From: Streptomyces venezuelae ATCC 10712
GTDB taxonomy: Bacteria > Actinomycetota > Actinomycetes > Streptomycetales > Streptomycetaceae
Reading direction: 5' to 3'
NCBI RefSeq assembly: GCF_008639165.1
Contig: NZ_CP029197.1
Span: forward strand, 1,798,001-1,862,000
Length of the DNA: 64,000 nucleotides
This document shows positions 7,562 to 16,084 of this stretch, one piece after another. Made by a program: the position numbers and the translations under genes. The notes beneath the pieces are model-generated. The model was not told where the DNA came from. It ran no database searches and saw nothing but the letters and a program-made list of their open reading frames with translations. Each line of letters opens with the position of its first letter. The stretch's first letter is position 1.

Positions 7562-8773
7562 ATGGAGTTCCGGCAGTCGAGCAAGCTGAGCGAGGTCTGT
7601 TACGAGATCCGGGGCCCGGTCATCGAGCACGCCAACGCGCTGGAGGAGGCGGGCCACAGCGTCCTGCGCCTCAACACCGGCAACCCGGCGCTCTTCGGCT
7701 TCGAGGCGCCCGAGGAGATCGTCCAGGACATGATCCGGATGCTCCCCAAGGCCCACGGTTACACCGACTCCCGCGGCATCCTCTCCGCCCGCCGCGCGGT
7801 CGCCCAGCGCTACCAGTCCATGGGGCTTCCGGACGTGGACGTCGACGACGTCTTCCTCGGCAACGGCGTCTCCGAGCTGATCTCGATGGCCGTCCAGGCC
7901 CTCCTGGAGGACGGTGACGAGGTCCTCGTACCCGCCCCGGACTACCCGCTGTGGACGGCGGTGACCACCCTGGCGGGCGGCAAGCCGGTGCACTACCTCT
8001 GCGACGAGTCCGCCGACTGGTACCCGGACCTCGACGACATGGCCTCGAAGATCACCGACCGCACCAAGGCCGTCGTCGTCATCAACCCCAACAACCCCAC
8101 CGGCGCCGTCTACCCGAAGGAGATCCTGGAGGGCATCTTCGAACTCGCCCGGCGCCACGGCCTGATGGTCCTCGCCGACGAGATCTACGACCAGATCGTC
8201 TACGACGACGCCGTCCACCACCCGGCCGCCTCCCTCGCCCCCGACCTGGTCGTCCTCACCTTCGGCGGCCTCTCCAAGACCTACCGCGTCGCGGGCTTCC
8301 GCTCCGGCTGGCTGGTCGTCACCGGCCCGAAGCAGCACGCCAGGAACTACCTGGAGGGCCTCACCATGCTGGCCTCCATGCGGCTCTGCCCCAATGCCCC
8401 CGCCCAGTACGCCATCCAGGCCGCGCTCGGCGGCCGGCAGTCGATCCACGAGCTCACCGCCCCGGGCGGCAGGCTGCGCGAACAGCGCGACCGGGCCTGG
8501 GAGAAGCTCAACGAGATCCCGGGCGTCTCCTGCGTGAAGCCCAAGGGCGCGCTGTACGCCTTCCCGCGCCTCGACCCCGCCGTGCACAAGATCCACGACG
8601 ACGAGAAGTTCGTCCTCGACCTGCTGCTCCGGGAGAAGATCCAGGTCGTCCAGGGAACCGGCTTCAACTGGCCCCGCCCCGACCACTTCCGCATCCTCAC
8701 CCTGCCGTACGCCGACGACCTCGACGCCGCGATCAGCCGCATCGGCCGCTTCCTGAGCGGCTACCGGCAGTGA
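7562..8773 (+). CDS. alaA: PLP-dependent alanine aminotransferase (AlaA type)
   Basis: 403 residues, almost the length of E. coli AlaA (405), and recognisably similar along its whole length, including the opening SSKLSEVCYEIRGPV. It is a fold-type I aminotransferase: NPNNPTG at 175-181, DEIYD at 206-210 and the PLP-binding Lys239 in GLSKTYRVAGFRSGW. It transfers amino groups between glutamate and pyruvate to make alanine in the cytoplasm. GGGGAG lies upstream of the ATG. The divergent HxlR gene and twin operators suggest regulated rather than purely housekeeping expression. Confidence 0.92.
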   Translation: MEFRQSSKLSEVCYEIRGPVIEHANALEEAGHSVLRLNTGNPALFGFEAPEEIVQDMIRMLPKAHGYTDSRGILSARRAVAQRYQSMGLPDVDVDDVFLGNGVSELISMAVQALLEDGDEVLVPAPDYPLWTAVTTLAGGKPVHYLCDESADWYPDLDDMASKITDRTKAVVVINPNNPTGAVYPKEILEGIFELARRHGLMVLADEIYDQIVYDDAVHHPAASLAPDLVVLTFGGLSKTYRVAGFRSGWLVVTGPKQHARNYLEGLTMLASMRLCPNAPAQYAIQAALGGRQSIHELTAPGGRLREQRDRAWEKLNEIPGVSCVKPKGALYAFPRLDPAVHKIHDDEKFVLDLLLREKIQVVQGTGFNWPRPDHFRILTLPYADDLDAAISRIGRFLSGYRQ

Positions 8774-8804
8774 CGCGCCACCCCCTCGACTGTCATGATC
8801 TGAG

Positions 8805-8825
8805 GGCCTGAAGATCCTTCGGGCC
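8805..8825 (+). terminator. hairpin after the aminotransferase gene
   Basis: GGCCTGAAG pairs with CTTCGGGCC around a 3-base ATC loop, with one T-G wobble, 32 bp after the stop codon. Confidence 0.55.
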
Positions 8826-8863
8826 GACGGACACGGCAGCGGGACAGGAGGGGGCGTCCGGTC

Positions 8864-9322
8864 ATGGATGTGGCGCTGATAGCGGTGGCGGGGACCCTGT
8901 TGGGCGTGATCGCCACCCACTGGTTCCAGGGGCGGGCCACCGAGCGCACCGCCTCGCTCGCCCGGACCGAACAGCTCCGCCAGGAGCGGATCGCGACCTA
9001 CAGCGCCTACGCGGGCGCGGTCGTCGACTACCGGCACAGCCAGAACGACCGCTGGTTCCGGGCGGTCGAGGAGCCCGGCTCGGACGAGGCGGAGGAGTCC
9101 CGCCACGCCTCCTACCGGCAGCGCACCGCCGCCCGGCAGGCGCTCTTCCGCGTCCAGCTGGTCTGCGACGACCCGCACGTCCGCCGGCTCGCCGAGACGG
9201 CCTTCGAGCAGACCCACTGCATGCACGAGGCGGTGGACGAGAGCGAGCGGGCCCGCCGCTCGGCCGAGGCCAAGGAAGCGCTCGCCGTGTTCATCGCCGC
9301 CGCCGCGCCCGGCGTGCGCTGA
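8864..9322 (+). CDS. small membrane-anchored protein of unknown function
   Basis: 152 residues. An N-terminal hydrophobic segment (about 3-18, ALIAVAGTLLGVIA) is followed by a long charged helical region rich in Arg, Glu and Ala (LARTEQLRQERIATY and onwards), likely coiled coil, with two Cys and several His. The architecture is one transmembrane anchor with a cytoplasmic helical tail. I do not recognise a named family. ATG at 8864 follows GGACAGGAGGGG. The next gene starts 14 bp after the stop, so they are probably co-transcribed. Confidence 0.7.
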   Translation: MDVALIAVAGTLLGVIATHWFQGRATERTASLARTEQLRQERIATYSAYAGAVVDYRHSQNDRWFRAVEEPGSDEAEESRHASYRQRTAARQALFRVQLVCDDPHVRRLAETAFEQTHCMHEAVDESERARRSAEAKEALAVFIAAAAPGVR

Positions 9323-9335
9323 CCGGGGCGGCGCG

Positions 9336-10025
9336 ATGGACCTCGTCGCCCCCGTCGTCGTCGAGCCGCTCCGGCGCCGCCGCTGCTCGGAGTGCCGGCA
9401 GGGGCCGCTGGAGCGGATGATCGTCGAGTTCAACGCCCCGGTCTGCCTGGACTGCGCCGACCTGGGGCATCTCGTGTTCCTGCGCCGGGGCGACACGGCG
9501 CTCACCCGCCGCGCCCGTGAGAACAGCACGCTCTGGGCCGTGGTCGTACGGCACAACCGGCGCCGCACCCGGTACGAACGCCAGGGCCTGCTCGTCGAGG
9601 AGGCGGCCCTCGCCGAGGCGGAGGCGGCCTGCCTGGCGGACGCGGAGGCCCGGGCCAGGCGCCGGGCGAGGGACGCGGTACGGCGCGCGGCGCTCGACAC
9701 GGAGATCACCGAGGTCCTCCGGGCGGAGATCCTGCGGCTCTTCCCGTCCTGCCCGGCGGACCGGGCGGAGGAGATCGCCGTCCACGCCTCCGCGAAGGGC
9801 AGCGGCCGGGTGGGGCGCACGGCCGCCGGCCGCTCGCTGGACCGCGGCGCGGTCACGGCCGCGGTGCGTGCCTCCGTACGCCATGTCGACACGCCCTACG
9901 ACGCGCTGCTGATGGGCGGGGTTCCCCGGCACCAGGCCCGGACGAGGGTCGCACCGGCCATCGAGGCGGTGCTCCGGGCCTGGCGTCGCGGCGGCGCGGA
10001 GGCCGGCGGCCGGGTGCGCGGCTGA
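9336..10025 (+). CDS. DUF2293 protein with N-terminal zinc-ribbon-like motif
   Basis: 229 residues. Two CxxC pairs near the N-terminus (Cys17/Cys20 and Cys37/Cys40) look like a zinc ribbon. A highly charged helix follows (about 85-125). The C-terminal part carries the DUF2293 signature: EILRLFPSCP, IAVHASAKGSGRVGRTAAGR and RHVDTPYDALLMGG, followed by RHQARTRV. The Arg/Lys-rich character suggests nucleic acid contact, but no function is established. It follows the membrane-anchored gene by 14 bp and converges on the chaplin gene across a hairpin. Confidence 0.82.
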   Translation: MDLVAPVVVEPLRRRRCSECRQGPLERMIVEFNAPVCLDCADLGHLVFLRRGDTALTRRARENSTLWAVVVRHNRRRTRYERQGLLVEEAALAEAEAACLADAEARARRRARDAVRRAALDTEITEVLRAEILRLFPSCPADRAEEIAVHASAKGSGRVGRTAAGRSLDRGAVTAAVRASVRHVDTPYDALLMGGVPRHQARTRVAPAIEAVLRAWRRGGAEAGGRVRG

Positions 10026-10045
10026 CAGCTCGGGCGTCAGCGTGC

Positions 10046-10070
10046 GTCGGCCCGGCCGCGTGGGGCCGAC
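10046..10070. terminator. hairpin between DUF2293 and chaplin genes
   Basis: An eight-base stem (GTCGGCCC with GGGCCGAC) and 9-base loop lie in the 47-bp gap between convergent genes. Confidence 0.5.
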
Positions 10071-10072
10071 CC

Positions 10073-10870
10073 TCAGGCCTGGTCCCCGGCGCGGCGCGCG
10101 CGGCGGTACAGCAGGGCGCCGCCGAGCAGCAGCGCGGCGCTCGCGGGGGCGGCGTAGCCGATGGTGTCGGAGCCGGTGGACGCGAGCTGGACCGTGCTGG
10201 TCTCACCCTGCGGCGCGGGGGCCGGGGCGGGCTTCTCCGTCTCGGTCTCGGTCTCGGTCTGCGGGACCGGGACGTTGCGGACGGGGGTCTGCGGGCGCGG
10301 AGTCGGCGTCTCGATCGGCTGCTCGGGCTTCGAGGGGCCGTTGACCGCGGTGTTGCCGAAGACCGGGTTGAGGACACCGACCACGTTGACCGAGTTCCCG
10401 CTGACGTTCACGGGGAGGTCGACGGGCAGCTGGATGCCGTTCCCGGAGAGGACGCCGGGAGAGCCCGCGACATGGGTCTCGGCCGAGGACCCGCCGCCGT
10501 TGACCGAACCGCCGTCGGAGGAGCCCCCGCCGTGCGAGCCGCCAGCCTGCTCGCCGCCGCGCGGGGTGCCGGGCTCGTCCTTGTGGGAGCCGCCCTCGGA
10601 GCCGTAACCGTCGGGCTCCTTCTCGGCGGAGCGGTTGGCACAGCCGTTTCCGAAGGCCGGGTTGAGCAGGCCGACGACGCTGACCGTGTTGCCGCAGACG
10701 TTGACCGGCACGTGCACCGGCAGCTGAACCGTGTTGCCGGAGCCGACGCCCGGCGAACCGACCGCGGCGCCCTGTGCGCCGGAGTCGGCGTGCGCGGCGC
10801 CGGCCGAGAGGGCGAGCGCCCCGCCCGTGACCAACAGTGTGGCCAGACCACTTCGGCGAATCTGCCTCAT
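10073..10870 (-). CDS. long chaplin, sortase-anchored, with two chaplin domains
   Basis: 265 residues. A signal peptide (1-28) precedes a chaplin domain (about 38-79), a Gly/Ser-rich linker, a second chaplin domain (about 136-177) and a Pro/Thr/Glu spacer. The C-terminus is a sorting signal: LASTG at 229-233, a hydrophobic helix and an RRARR tail. This is the plan of ChpA-C of Streptomyces: amyloid-forming surfactant proteins covalently linked to the cell wall that coat aerial hyphae. Domain 1 has the Cys59/Cys77 pair; domain 2 has Ser157 and Ala175 in those places. TETETETEK in the spacer is a short repeat. It is a monocistronic gene, expected to be under developmental control. Confidence 0.94.
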   Translation of the reverse strand: MRQIRRSGLATLLVTGGALALSAGAAHADSGAQGAAVGSPGVGSGNTVQLPVHVPVNVCGNTVSVVGLLNPAFGNGCANRSAEKEPDGYGSEGGSHKDEPGTPRGGEQAGGSHGGGSSDGGSVNGGGSSAETHVAGSPGVLSGNGIQLPVDLPVNVSGNSVNVVGVLNPVFGNTAVNGPSKPEQPIETPTPRPQTPVRNVPVPQTETETETEKPAPAPAPQGETSTVQLASTGSDTIGYAAPASAALLLGGALLYRRARRAGDQA

Positions 10871-10994
10871 GGCTTCCTGCCTTCCGGAGGTGTGCGGGCA
10901 AGTGCCCGTACCGGAATCAACGCGACAAACGCACGTGCCGGATCCGGCCGTTGACCGGTTTCACTCCATCGAGTGGGGCCCGTTCGTGTGTGCG

Positions 10995-12263
10995 TCAACG
11001 CCCCAGGAGGTCGGTGAGGGCCCCCACCGGATCACGGTCGGGGGCGCCGCGCGGCCACCAGTCCTCGCGGCCGGCGTCCGACTCGTAGCCGTACCAGAGG
11101 CCGTCCCGGCCGAGGCGGAGCTGGAGGGACTCGGTGGAGAGCCGGTTGCGCCAGGGCCGGAACGCGGGGAAGTCGGCGGCGATCAGCGCGGGTCTGGCCC
11201 GGTCGAACGGACCGGCCGGCGGATCCCAGGGCTCCTCCAGTACGGCGAGACCGGCGGCCCCGCCCTGTCTCCAGGCGGCGACGGCCCGCGCGAGGTCCGT
11301 CGGGGTGCGGTCGAGCGCGTACGCCAGGTCCCGGTAGAGGGCGCGGGTCGAGGCGGTGAGCCCGGAGCCGGGGTGGGCGGCGGCCAGCCGGACGGCGTCC
11401 TGCCACGGGGTGAGCGCGGCGACCGGGTCCTGCCCGGTGACGAGGAACGCGTGGGCGCGGGCGGCGGCTTCGGAGGCCAGGAGGTCGAGCGCGAGCGGGT
11501 CGGGGGCCGCCGGGTCGGGCGGGAAGACGGCGGGCCGGCCCGGCCGGTCCGGGAGCGGCAGCGGAGGGGGCAGCGGCGGCCCGGCCCGCTCCGCCGCCCC
11601 GAGCACCGCGCGGGCGGGAACGGTGGGCATCGGCGGCGCGGCGGCGCTGGTCTCGGCGGCGGACAGGGCGGCGTTGCGCCGGGTGAGCTCGGCGAGCAGC
11701 TCCTGCTCGCCGCGGCCGCGCATCAGGAAGAGGACGAACGGGTCCTCGTCGAGCAGCCGCGCGGCCTGGTAGCACAGGGCGGCGGCGTGCTTGCAGGGGT
11801 AACCGTCGTCCGGGCAGGAGCAGTCGGGGACGAGGTCGCCCGGCGCGGGCAGCAGTCCGGCGACCGCCTCCAGGGCATGCGGCACGTCCTTGTCGAGCAG
11901 CGCGGCGATGTGGTCGGGGCGGGCGGTGGCCTCGTCGAGGAAACGCTCCCAGCCGTCGTCGCCGAGGGTCCGCATCCTGATCTCGGTGCGGTACGGACGG
12001 GGACGGCTGCCGTGGACGTAGGCGACGACCCGGCCGGGGGTGACGGTGATCGCGTCGACGTGCCCGCGGCCCGCGTACGCCTTGCCGCGGGCGAGCCGGG
12101 CCGGGTCGAGGGCGGTGTCCTCCAGGGCCTCCACCCAGGCGTTCCCCCACCAGGTGGCGGCGAACCGGCCGTCGGGCGCCTCGCGGGGCGCGACCTGCGG
12201 GAAGCTGCGACGGCGGTCGTCGTGGCGGGGGGCGGCTCCGCGCGCGCCCCGTGGGGTGGTCAC
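10995..12263 (-). CDS. SWIM zinc-finger protein coupled to the SNF2 helicase gene
   Basis: 422 residues. The SWIM motif CxC-x6-CxH is complete at Cys148, Cys150, Cys157 and His159 (DCSCPDDGYPCKHAAAL). N-terminal to it is a conserved-looking region with FAATWWGNAWVEALED, AYAGRGHVDAITVTPG and YRTEIRMR. The C-terminal half is helical, with a Pro-rich insert around 220-255 and a WYGYESDAGREDWWPRG ending. SWIM domains are known to bind DNA or proteins. The GTG at 12263 has GGAGG five bases upstream and overlaps the helicase stop as GTGA, so the protein is probably made in step with the SNF2 ATPase as its partner. Biological role is not established. Confidence 0.85.
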   Translation of the reverse strand: MTTPRGARGAAPRHDDRRRSFPQVAPREAPDGRFAATWWGNAWVEALEDTALDPARLARGKAYAGRGHVDAITVTPGRVVAYVHGSRPRPYRTEIRMRTLGDDGWERFLDEATARPDHIAALLDKDVPHALEAVAGLLPAPGDLVPDCSCPDDGYPCKHAAALCYQAARLLDEDPFVLFLMRGRGEQELLAELTRRNAALSAAETSAAAPPMPTVPARAVLGAAERAGPPLPPPLPLPDRPGRPAVFPPDPAAPDPLALDLLASEAAARAHAFLVTGQDPVAALTPWQDAVRLAAAHPGSGLTASTRALYRDLAYALDRTPTDLARAVAAWRQGGAAGLAVLEEPWDPPAGPFDRARPALIAADFPAFRPWRNRLSTESLQLRLGRDGLWYGYESDAGREDWWPRGAPDRDPVGALTDLLGR

Positions 12264-15106
12264 GAGGGCCTCCTCAGGGACACCAGGTCGGCGAGCTCCC
12301 GGTCGGTCAGTTCGGTGAGGGCCGCCTCGCCGGAGCCGAGGACGGCGTCGGCCAGCGCCCGCTTGGCGCGGAGCATCTCGGCGATCCGGTCCTCGACGGT
12401 GCCCTCGGCGACGAGCCGGTGGACCTGCACCGGCTGGGTCTGCCCGATGCGGTAGGCGCGGTCGGTGGCCTGCTCCTCGACCGCCGGGTTCCACCAGCGG
12501 TCGTAGTGGACGACATGGCCGGCCCGGGTGAGGTTGAGGCCGGTGCCCGCGGCCTTCAGGGAGAGCAGAAAGACGGGGACCTCACCGGCCTGGAAGCGGT
12601 CGACCATGCGCTCCCGCTCGGCCACCGGGGTGCCGCCGTGCAGGAGTTGGGCCTGGATGCCACGCGCGGCCAGATGGTCGGCGAGGAGCCGCGCCATCGA
12701 CACGTACTGGGTGAAGACGAGCACCGACCCGTCCTCGGCGAGGATCGTGTCGAGGAGCTCGTCGAGCAGGGCCAGCTTCCCCGAGCGGCCGGCCAGGCGC
12801 GCGGTGCCGCTGCCGCGCGGCGCGGCCTCCTTGAGGTACTGCGCGGGGTGGTTGCAGATCTGCTTGAGCGAGGTCAGCAATTTCATGACGAGGCCGCGGC
12901 GGGCCATGCCCTCGGCCTCCTCGATCTGCGCCATGGTCTCGCGGACGACCGCCTCGTACAGCGAGGCCTGCTCCCGGGTGAGGGAGACGGGGTGGTCGGA
13001 CTCGGTCTTGGGCGGCAGTTCGGGGACGATGCCGGGGTCGGACTTGCGGCGGCGCAGCAGGAAGGGCCGCACGAGCCGGGCGAGCCGCTCGACGGCCTCC
13101 TCGTGCTCGATCTCCTCGTGGTTCTCGACGGCGCGGGCATGCCGGGAGCGGAAGGCCTTGAGCGGGCCGAGGAGTCCGGGCGTGGTCCAGTCGAGGAGCG
13201 CCCAGAGTTCGGAGAGGTTGTTCTCCACGGGGGTGCCGGTCAGCGCGACCCGGGCGGGCGCGGGGATCTCCCGCAGTGCCTTCGCGGTCGCCGAGAACGG
13301 GTTCTTGACGTGCTGGGCCTCGTCGGCGACGACCATGCCCCATTCCCGCCCGGCCAGTTCGGCGGCGCTCGTCCGCAGGGTGCCGTAGGTGGTGAGGACG
13401 AAGCCTCCCTCGGTGCCGTCGAGGTCGCGGTCGGTGCCGTGGAAGCGCCGCACGGGCACGCCGGGGGCGAACTTCCCCACCTCGCGCTGCCAGTTGCCGA
13501 GCAGCGACGCCGGGCAGACCACGAGGGTGGGGGCGGTGCGGGCGCGCCGCAGATGGAGGGCGATGAGGGTGACGGTCTTGCCGAGGCCCATGTCGTCGGC
13601 GAGGCAGCCGCCGAGGCCGAGCGAGGTCATCAGGTCCAGCCAGGCGAGACCGCGCAGCTGGTAGTCGCGGAGGGTGGCGGTGAGCCCGGGCGGGGCCTGC
13701 ACGTCCTCGGGTCCCGCGAGGAGCCGGTCACGGAGCGCGGCCAGGGCGCCGACGGGGACGGCGGGCACGGTCTCGCCGTCCACCTCGGCGGTGCCGGTGA
13801 GGGCGACGGCGAGGGCGTCGACCGGTTCGAGCAGGCCGAGTTCCCGCTTGCGGGCCTTGCGGACGAGGTCGGGGTCGACGACGACCCATTGGTCGCGCAG
13901 GCGCACGACGGGCCGGTGGGCCTCGGCCAGCCGGTCCATCTCGCGCTCGGTGAGCGGATCGCCGTCGAGGGCCAGCTGCCAGTTGAACCGCAGGAGTTCC
14001 TCGCTGTCGAAGAACGCGGTGCCGTCGGTGGCGGAGCCGGGCGCGGCGGTCCGGACGACGGCCGAGGCGCTGAGCGAGCGGGCCAGCTCGCGCGGCCAGT
14101 GGACCGCGACCCCGGCGTCGGCGAGCCGGGCGGCCGCGGGGCCGAGCAGCTCGTACAGCTCGTTCTCGGTGACGGCGAGGACATCGGGCACGTCCCGCTC
14201 CAGGAGCCGGCCGAGCGGGGGCCAGACGCGGGCGGCCCGGCGCAGGGCGAGGACGGCGTCGATCCGGGCCCGCGGCCCGAAGTGCTCGCCGTCGCCCGCC
14301 CAGAGGGCGGTGGCGTCGATGACGAGGGTCGGGTCGGCGAGGCTGTGGACTTGGAGGACCGCGGCGGCGGCGTGCCGCTCCCCCGCGGGGGTGTCGGTGG
14401 TGTCCGTGCCGTCCGCCGTGTCGAACAGTTCGTACGGCGAGAGGTCGAGGCGGAGCGAGACCCGGACACCGGCGTCCATCCCGGCCGCCGCCTCGGCGGC
14501 CCAGGCACGCGCGCGGGGCAGGTGCTGGGGCTCCCGGGCCGCGAACGGAGCCCCCACCGCGTGCGCGGCGGCCGGGGTCCTGGGCAGGGTGTCGGCGACG
14601 GCGTCGAGGAAGGCGCGCACGAGGGCCTCGGGGTCGGGCAGCCGCAGCGGCCCGGTTCCGGGGACCGGCACGGCGTGCGCCTCGTACGGCAGGGCGGCGG
14701 CGACGGCCCGCAGGTGGGCGATGTCGTCGGCGTCCAGCGGGCCGGCCCGCCAGGCGTCCAGGTCGTCGGCGGTCAGCCCCGGCAGCATGCGGCCCCGGGC
14801 GGCCAGATGCAGGGCGTGCAGGGCGGCGGCGCCCCAGCCGGCCGTCGCGGGGTGGGCGGCCGGGTGGTGGCGGGCCTCGACGAGACGGGGCAGGGCGGCG
14901 TCGATCGGGAGGGTGAGGGCGGGGACGGACCGGCCGCGGGCGCCGCTGCCGTGCCGCCGGGCGACGGTCAGCTCGACGCGCTCCGCGCCGCTGTCCCCCG
15001 GGTCGGGCAGCGGGCGGCCGTCGGGCGCCCAGAACGCGACCCGGCCCTCGCGGGGCAGGGCGGCCGGCAGGAAGACGGCGGCGCTGGTGATCCAGGTGTG
15101 TGCCAC
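12260..15106 (-). CDS. SNF2-family DEAD/DEAH-type ATPase
   Basis: 948 residues. The C-terminal half is a complete SNF2 motor: Walker A DDMGLGKT near residue 505, LVVCPASLLGNWQRE, the DEAQ box in VVADEAQHVKNP near 597, ALTGTPVENNLSELW, and the second lobe with VLVFTQYVS, LLHGG, FLLSLKAAGTGLNLT, WWNPAVEEQATDRAYRIGQ. The N-terminal 480 residues are a bacterial SNF2-associated region of unknown structure. Such proteins translocate on double-stranded DNA rather than unwinding it. GTG at 15106 follows AGGAAGGAG. Its stop overlaps the SWIM gene start. Repair, recombination or defence are possible roles; the sequence does not decide. Confidence 0.9.
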   Translation of the reverse strand: MAHTWITSAAVFLPAALPREGRVAFWAPDGRPLPDPGDSGAERVELTVARRHGSGARGRSVPALTLPIDAALPRLVEARHHPAAHPATAGWGAAALHALHLAARGRMLPGLTADDLDAWRAGPLDADDIAHLRAVAAALPYEAHAVPVPGTGPLRLPDPEALVRAFLDAVADTLPRTPAAAHAVGAPFAAREPQHLPRARAWAAEAAAGMDAGVRVSLRLDLSPYELFDTADGTDTTDTPAGERHAAAAVLQVHSLADPTLVIDATALWAGDGEHFGPRARIDAVLALRRAARVWPPLGRLLERDVPDVLAVTENELYELLGPAAARLADAGVAVHWPRELARSLSASAVVRTAAPGSATDGTAFFDSEELLRFNWQLALDGDPLTEREMDRLAEAHRPVVRLRDQWVVVDPDLVRKARKRELGLLEPVDALAVALTGTAEVDGETVPAVPVGALAALRDRLLAGPEDVQAPPGLTATLRDYQLRGLAWLDLMTSLGLGGCLADDMGLGKTVTLIALHLRRARTAPTLVVCPASLLGNWQREVGKFAPGVPVRRFHGTDRDLDGTEGGFVLTTYGTLRTSAAELAGREWGMVVADEAQHVKNPFSATAKALREIPAPARVALTGTPVENNLSELWALLDWTTPGLLGPLKAFRSRHARAVENHEEIEHEEAVERLARLVRPFLLRRRKSDPGIVPELPPKTESDHPVSLTREQASLYEAVVRETMAQIEEAEGMARRGLVMKLLTSLKQICNHPAQYLKEAAPRGSGTARLAGRSGKLALLDELLDTILAEDGSVLVFTQYVSMARLLADHLAARGIQAQLLHGGTPVAERERMVDRFQAGEVPVFLLSLKAAGTGLNLTRAGHVVHYDRWWNPAVEEQATDRAYRIGQTQPVQVHRLVAEGTVEDRIAEMLRAKRALADAVLGSGEAALTELTDRELADLVSLRRPS

Positions 15107-15314
15107 GGCTCCGCTCCTTCCTGTCGGTGTCACGTTCTGCGACTGGACCTCCGACCTTACGGCGGGGGTCTGACAACGGCCGCCAGGCCGGTTCGCCCGG
15201 GCGGCCCAGCAGCGGATGACACGGGGCCCCGGGGGCGCGAAGGTGGCCTGGACCGGGTGCACCCGAGCCGCCGCCGGGCCGCCCGCCCTGGACTCCGACA
15301 GAAGAGGAACCGCC

Positions 15315-15653
15315 ATGTCCGTTCGCCGGCGTCTCACGACCGCCACCGGGGCCGTGCTGCTCACTCTCTCCGTCGCCGGCTGTTCGAGCCTGGGCCGCAC
15401 GATGGTCGGCACGCTCTCGTACGAGACGGAGCGCGAGTTCGTGGTGACGGAGACCAGCCCCTCGGTGAACGGCTGCCACCGCCTCGTCGCCCCGAGCGGG
15501 GTGACCAGGGTCGAGAACAACACCTTGGTCGACATCAGGCTGTTCCCGACGCGCGACTGCAAGGGGAAGCACAACATCTACCTCCCCAGCAACAGCAGCA
15601 ACAGCGTCGGGCCGGACGCGCTGCCGTGGCGCAGCTACAACGTCATCCACTAG
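15315..15653 (+). CDS. small secreted lipoprotein
   Basis: 112 residues. A positively charged N-terminus (SVRRRLTT), hydrophobic core and lipobox VAGC (Cys23) indicate lipid attachment outside the membrane. The mature part is polar, with two further Cys (in NGCHRLV and RDCKGKHN) that may form a disulfide, and ends in WRSYNVIH. I do not recognise a named family. The ATG at 15315 is preceded by GAGGAA; the longer upstream frame lacks signal features. It is divergent from the SNF2 gene. Confidence 0.75.
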   Translation: MSVRRRLTTATGAVLLTLSVAGCSSLGRTMVGTLSYETEREFVVTETSPSVNGCHRLVAPSGVTRVENNTLVDIRLFPTRDCKGKHNIYLPSNSSNSVGPDALPWRSYNVIH

Positions 15654-15727
15654 ACGGTTCCCTCGGCCCGCCGCGGGGTCCATCCTGGAAGTGCCCCTCA
15701 GGGCTCCGACGGGAGATGGTGACCGTC

Positions 15728-15997
15728 ATGCGTTCCGGGAACGAACCGGCGACCGCGCGCAGCCCCCTGCGCATGCGCTTCTGGCTGGGCCTGTGGGGAC
15801 TGCTGTGGGCCGCCTTCGGGACGACCGTCTTCGCGCTGCTCGGCCGGCCCGGATGGGCCGCGGCCTGCGGCGTGCTGTTCCTCGTCGTACTGGTCGACCT
15901 GACGATGGTGGTGCGCCACATCCGCCAGGGCCCGCACTGGCAGCCCGGCCGGAACATCCCGCCGTACGAACCGGATCACGGCGGCGGCGGACGCTGA
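15728..15997 (+). CDS. two-helix membrane protein (DUF6343-like)
   Basis: 89 residues. TARSPLRMRFWLGLWGL leads into one transmembrane helix, and ACGVLFLVVLVDLTMVV forms a second. A conserved-looking cytoplasmic or extracytoplasmic tail follows, HIRQGPHWQPGRNIPPYEPD. The pattern matches a small membrane family common in Streptomyces (DUF6343) of unknown function. Start is uncertain: ATG 15728 fits the family N-terminus; GTG 15719 and ATG 15716 are in frame. Confidence 0.7.
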   Translation: MRSGNEPATARSPLRMRFWLGLWGLLWAAFGTTVFALLGRPGWAAACGVLFLVVLVDLTMVVRHIRQGPHWQPGRNIPPYEPDHGGGGR

Positions 15998-16039
15998 GCG
16001 CCCGCCCTTCCTGCTCCGCCCCCCCTGCTTCCCCGCCCT

Positions 16040-16080
16040 CGTCTTCCGCCGCCTGCGTCTTCCGCGCCCTCGTCTTCCGC
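16040..16080. repeat. three spaced copies of CGTCTTCCGC
   Basis: CGTCTTCCGC occurs at 16040, 16056 and 16071 in a pyrimidine-rich 3' intergenic stretch between convergent genes (stops at 15997 and 16085). It is a local low-complexity repeat with no evident function. Confidence 0.6.
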
Positions 16081-16084
16081 GCCC

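Noticed and set aside
12251-15997. A 1248-codon open frame on the + strand antisense to the SNF2 gene
   Set aside because: It mirrors the real gene, has no start signals or family motifs, and is the usual artefact of high-GC third-position bias. The SNF2 motifs fix the minus strand.
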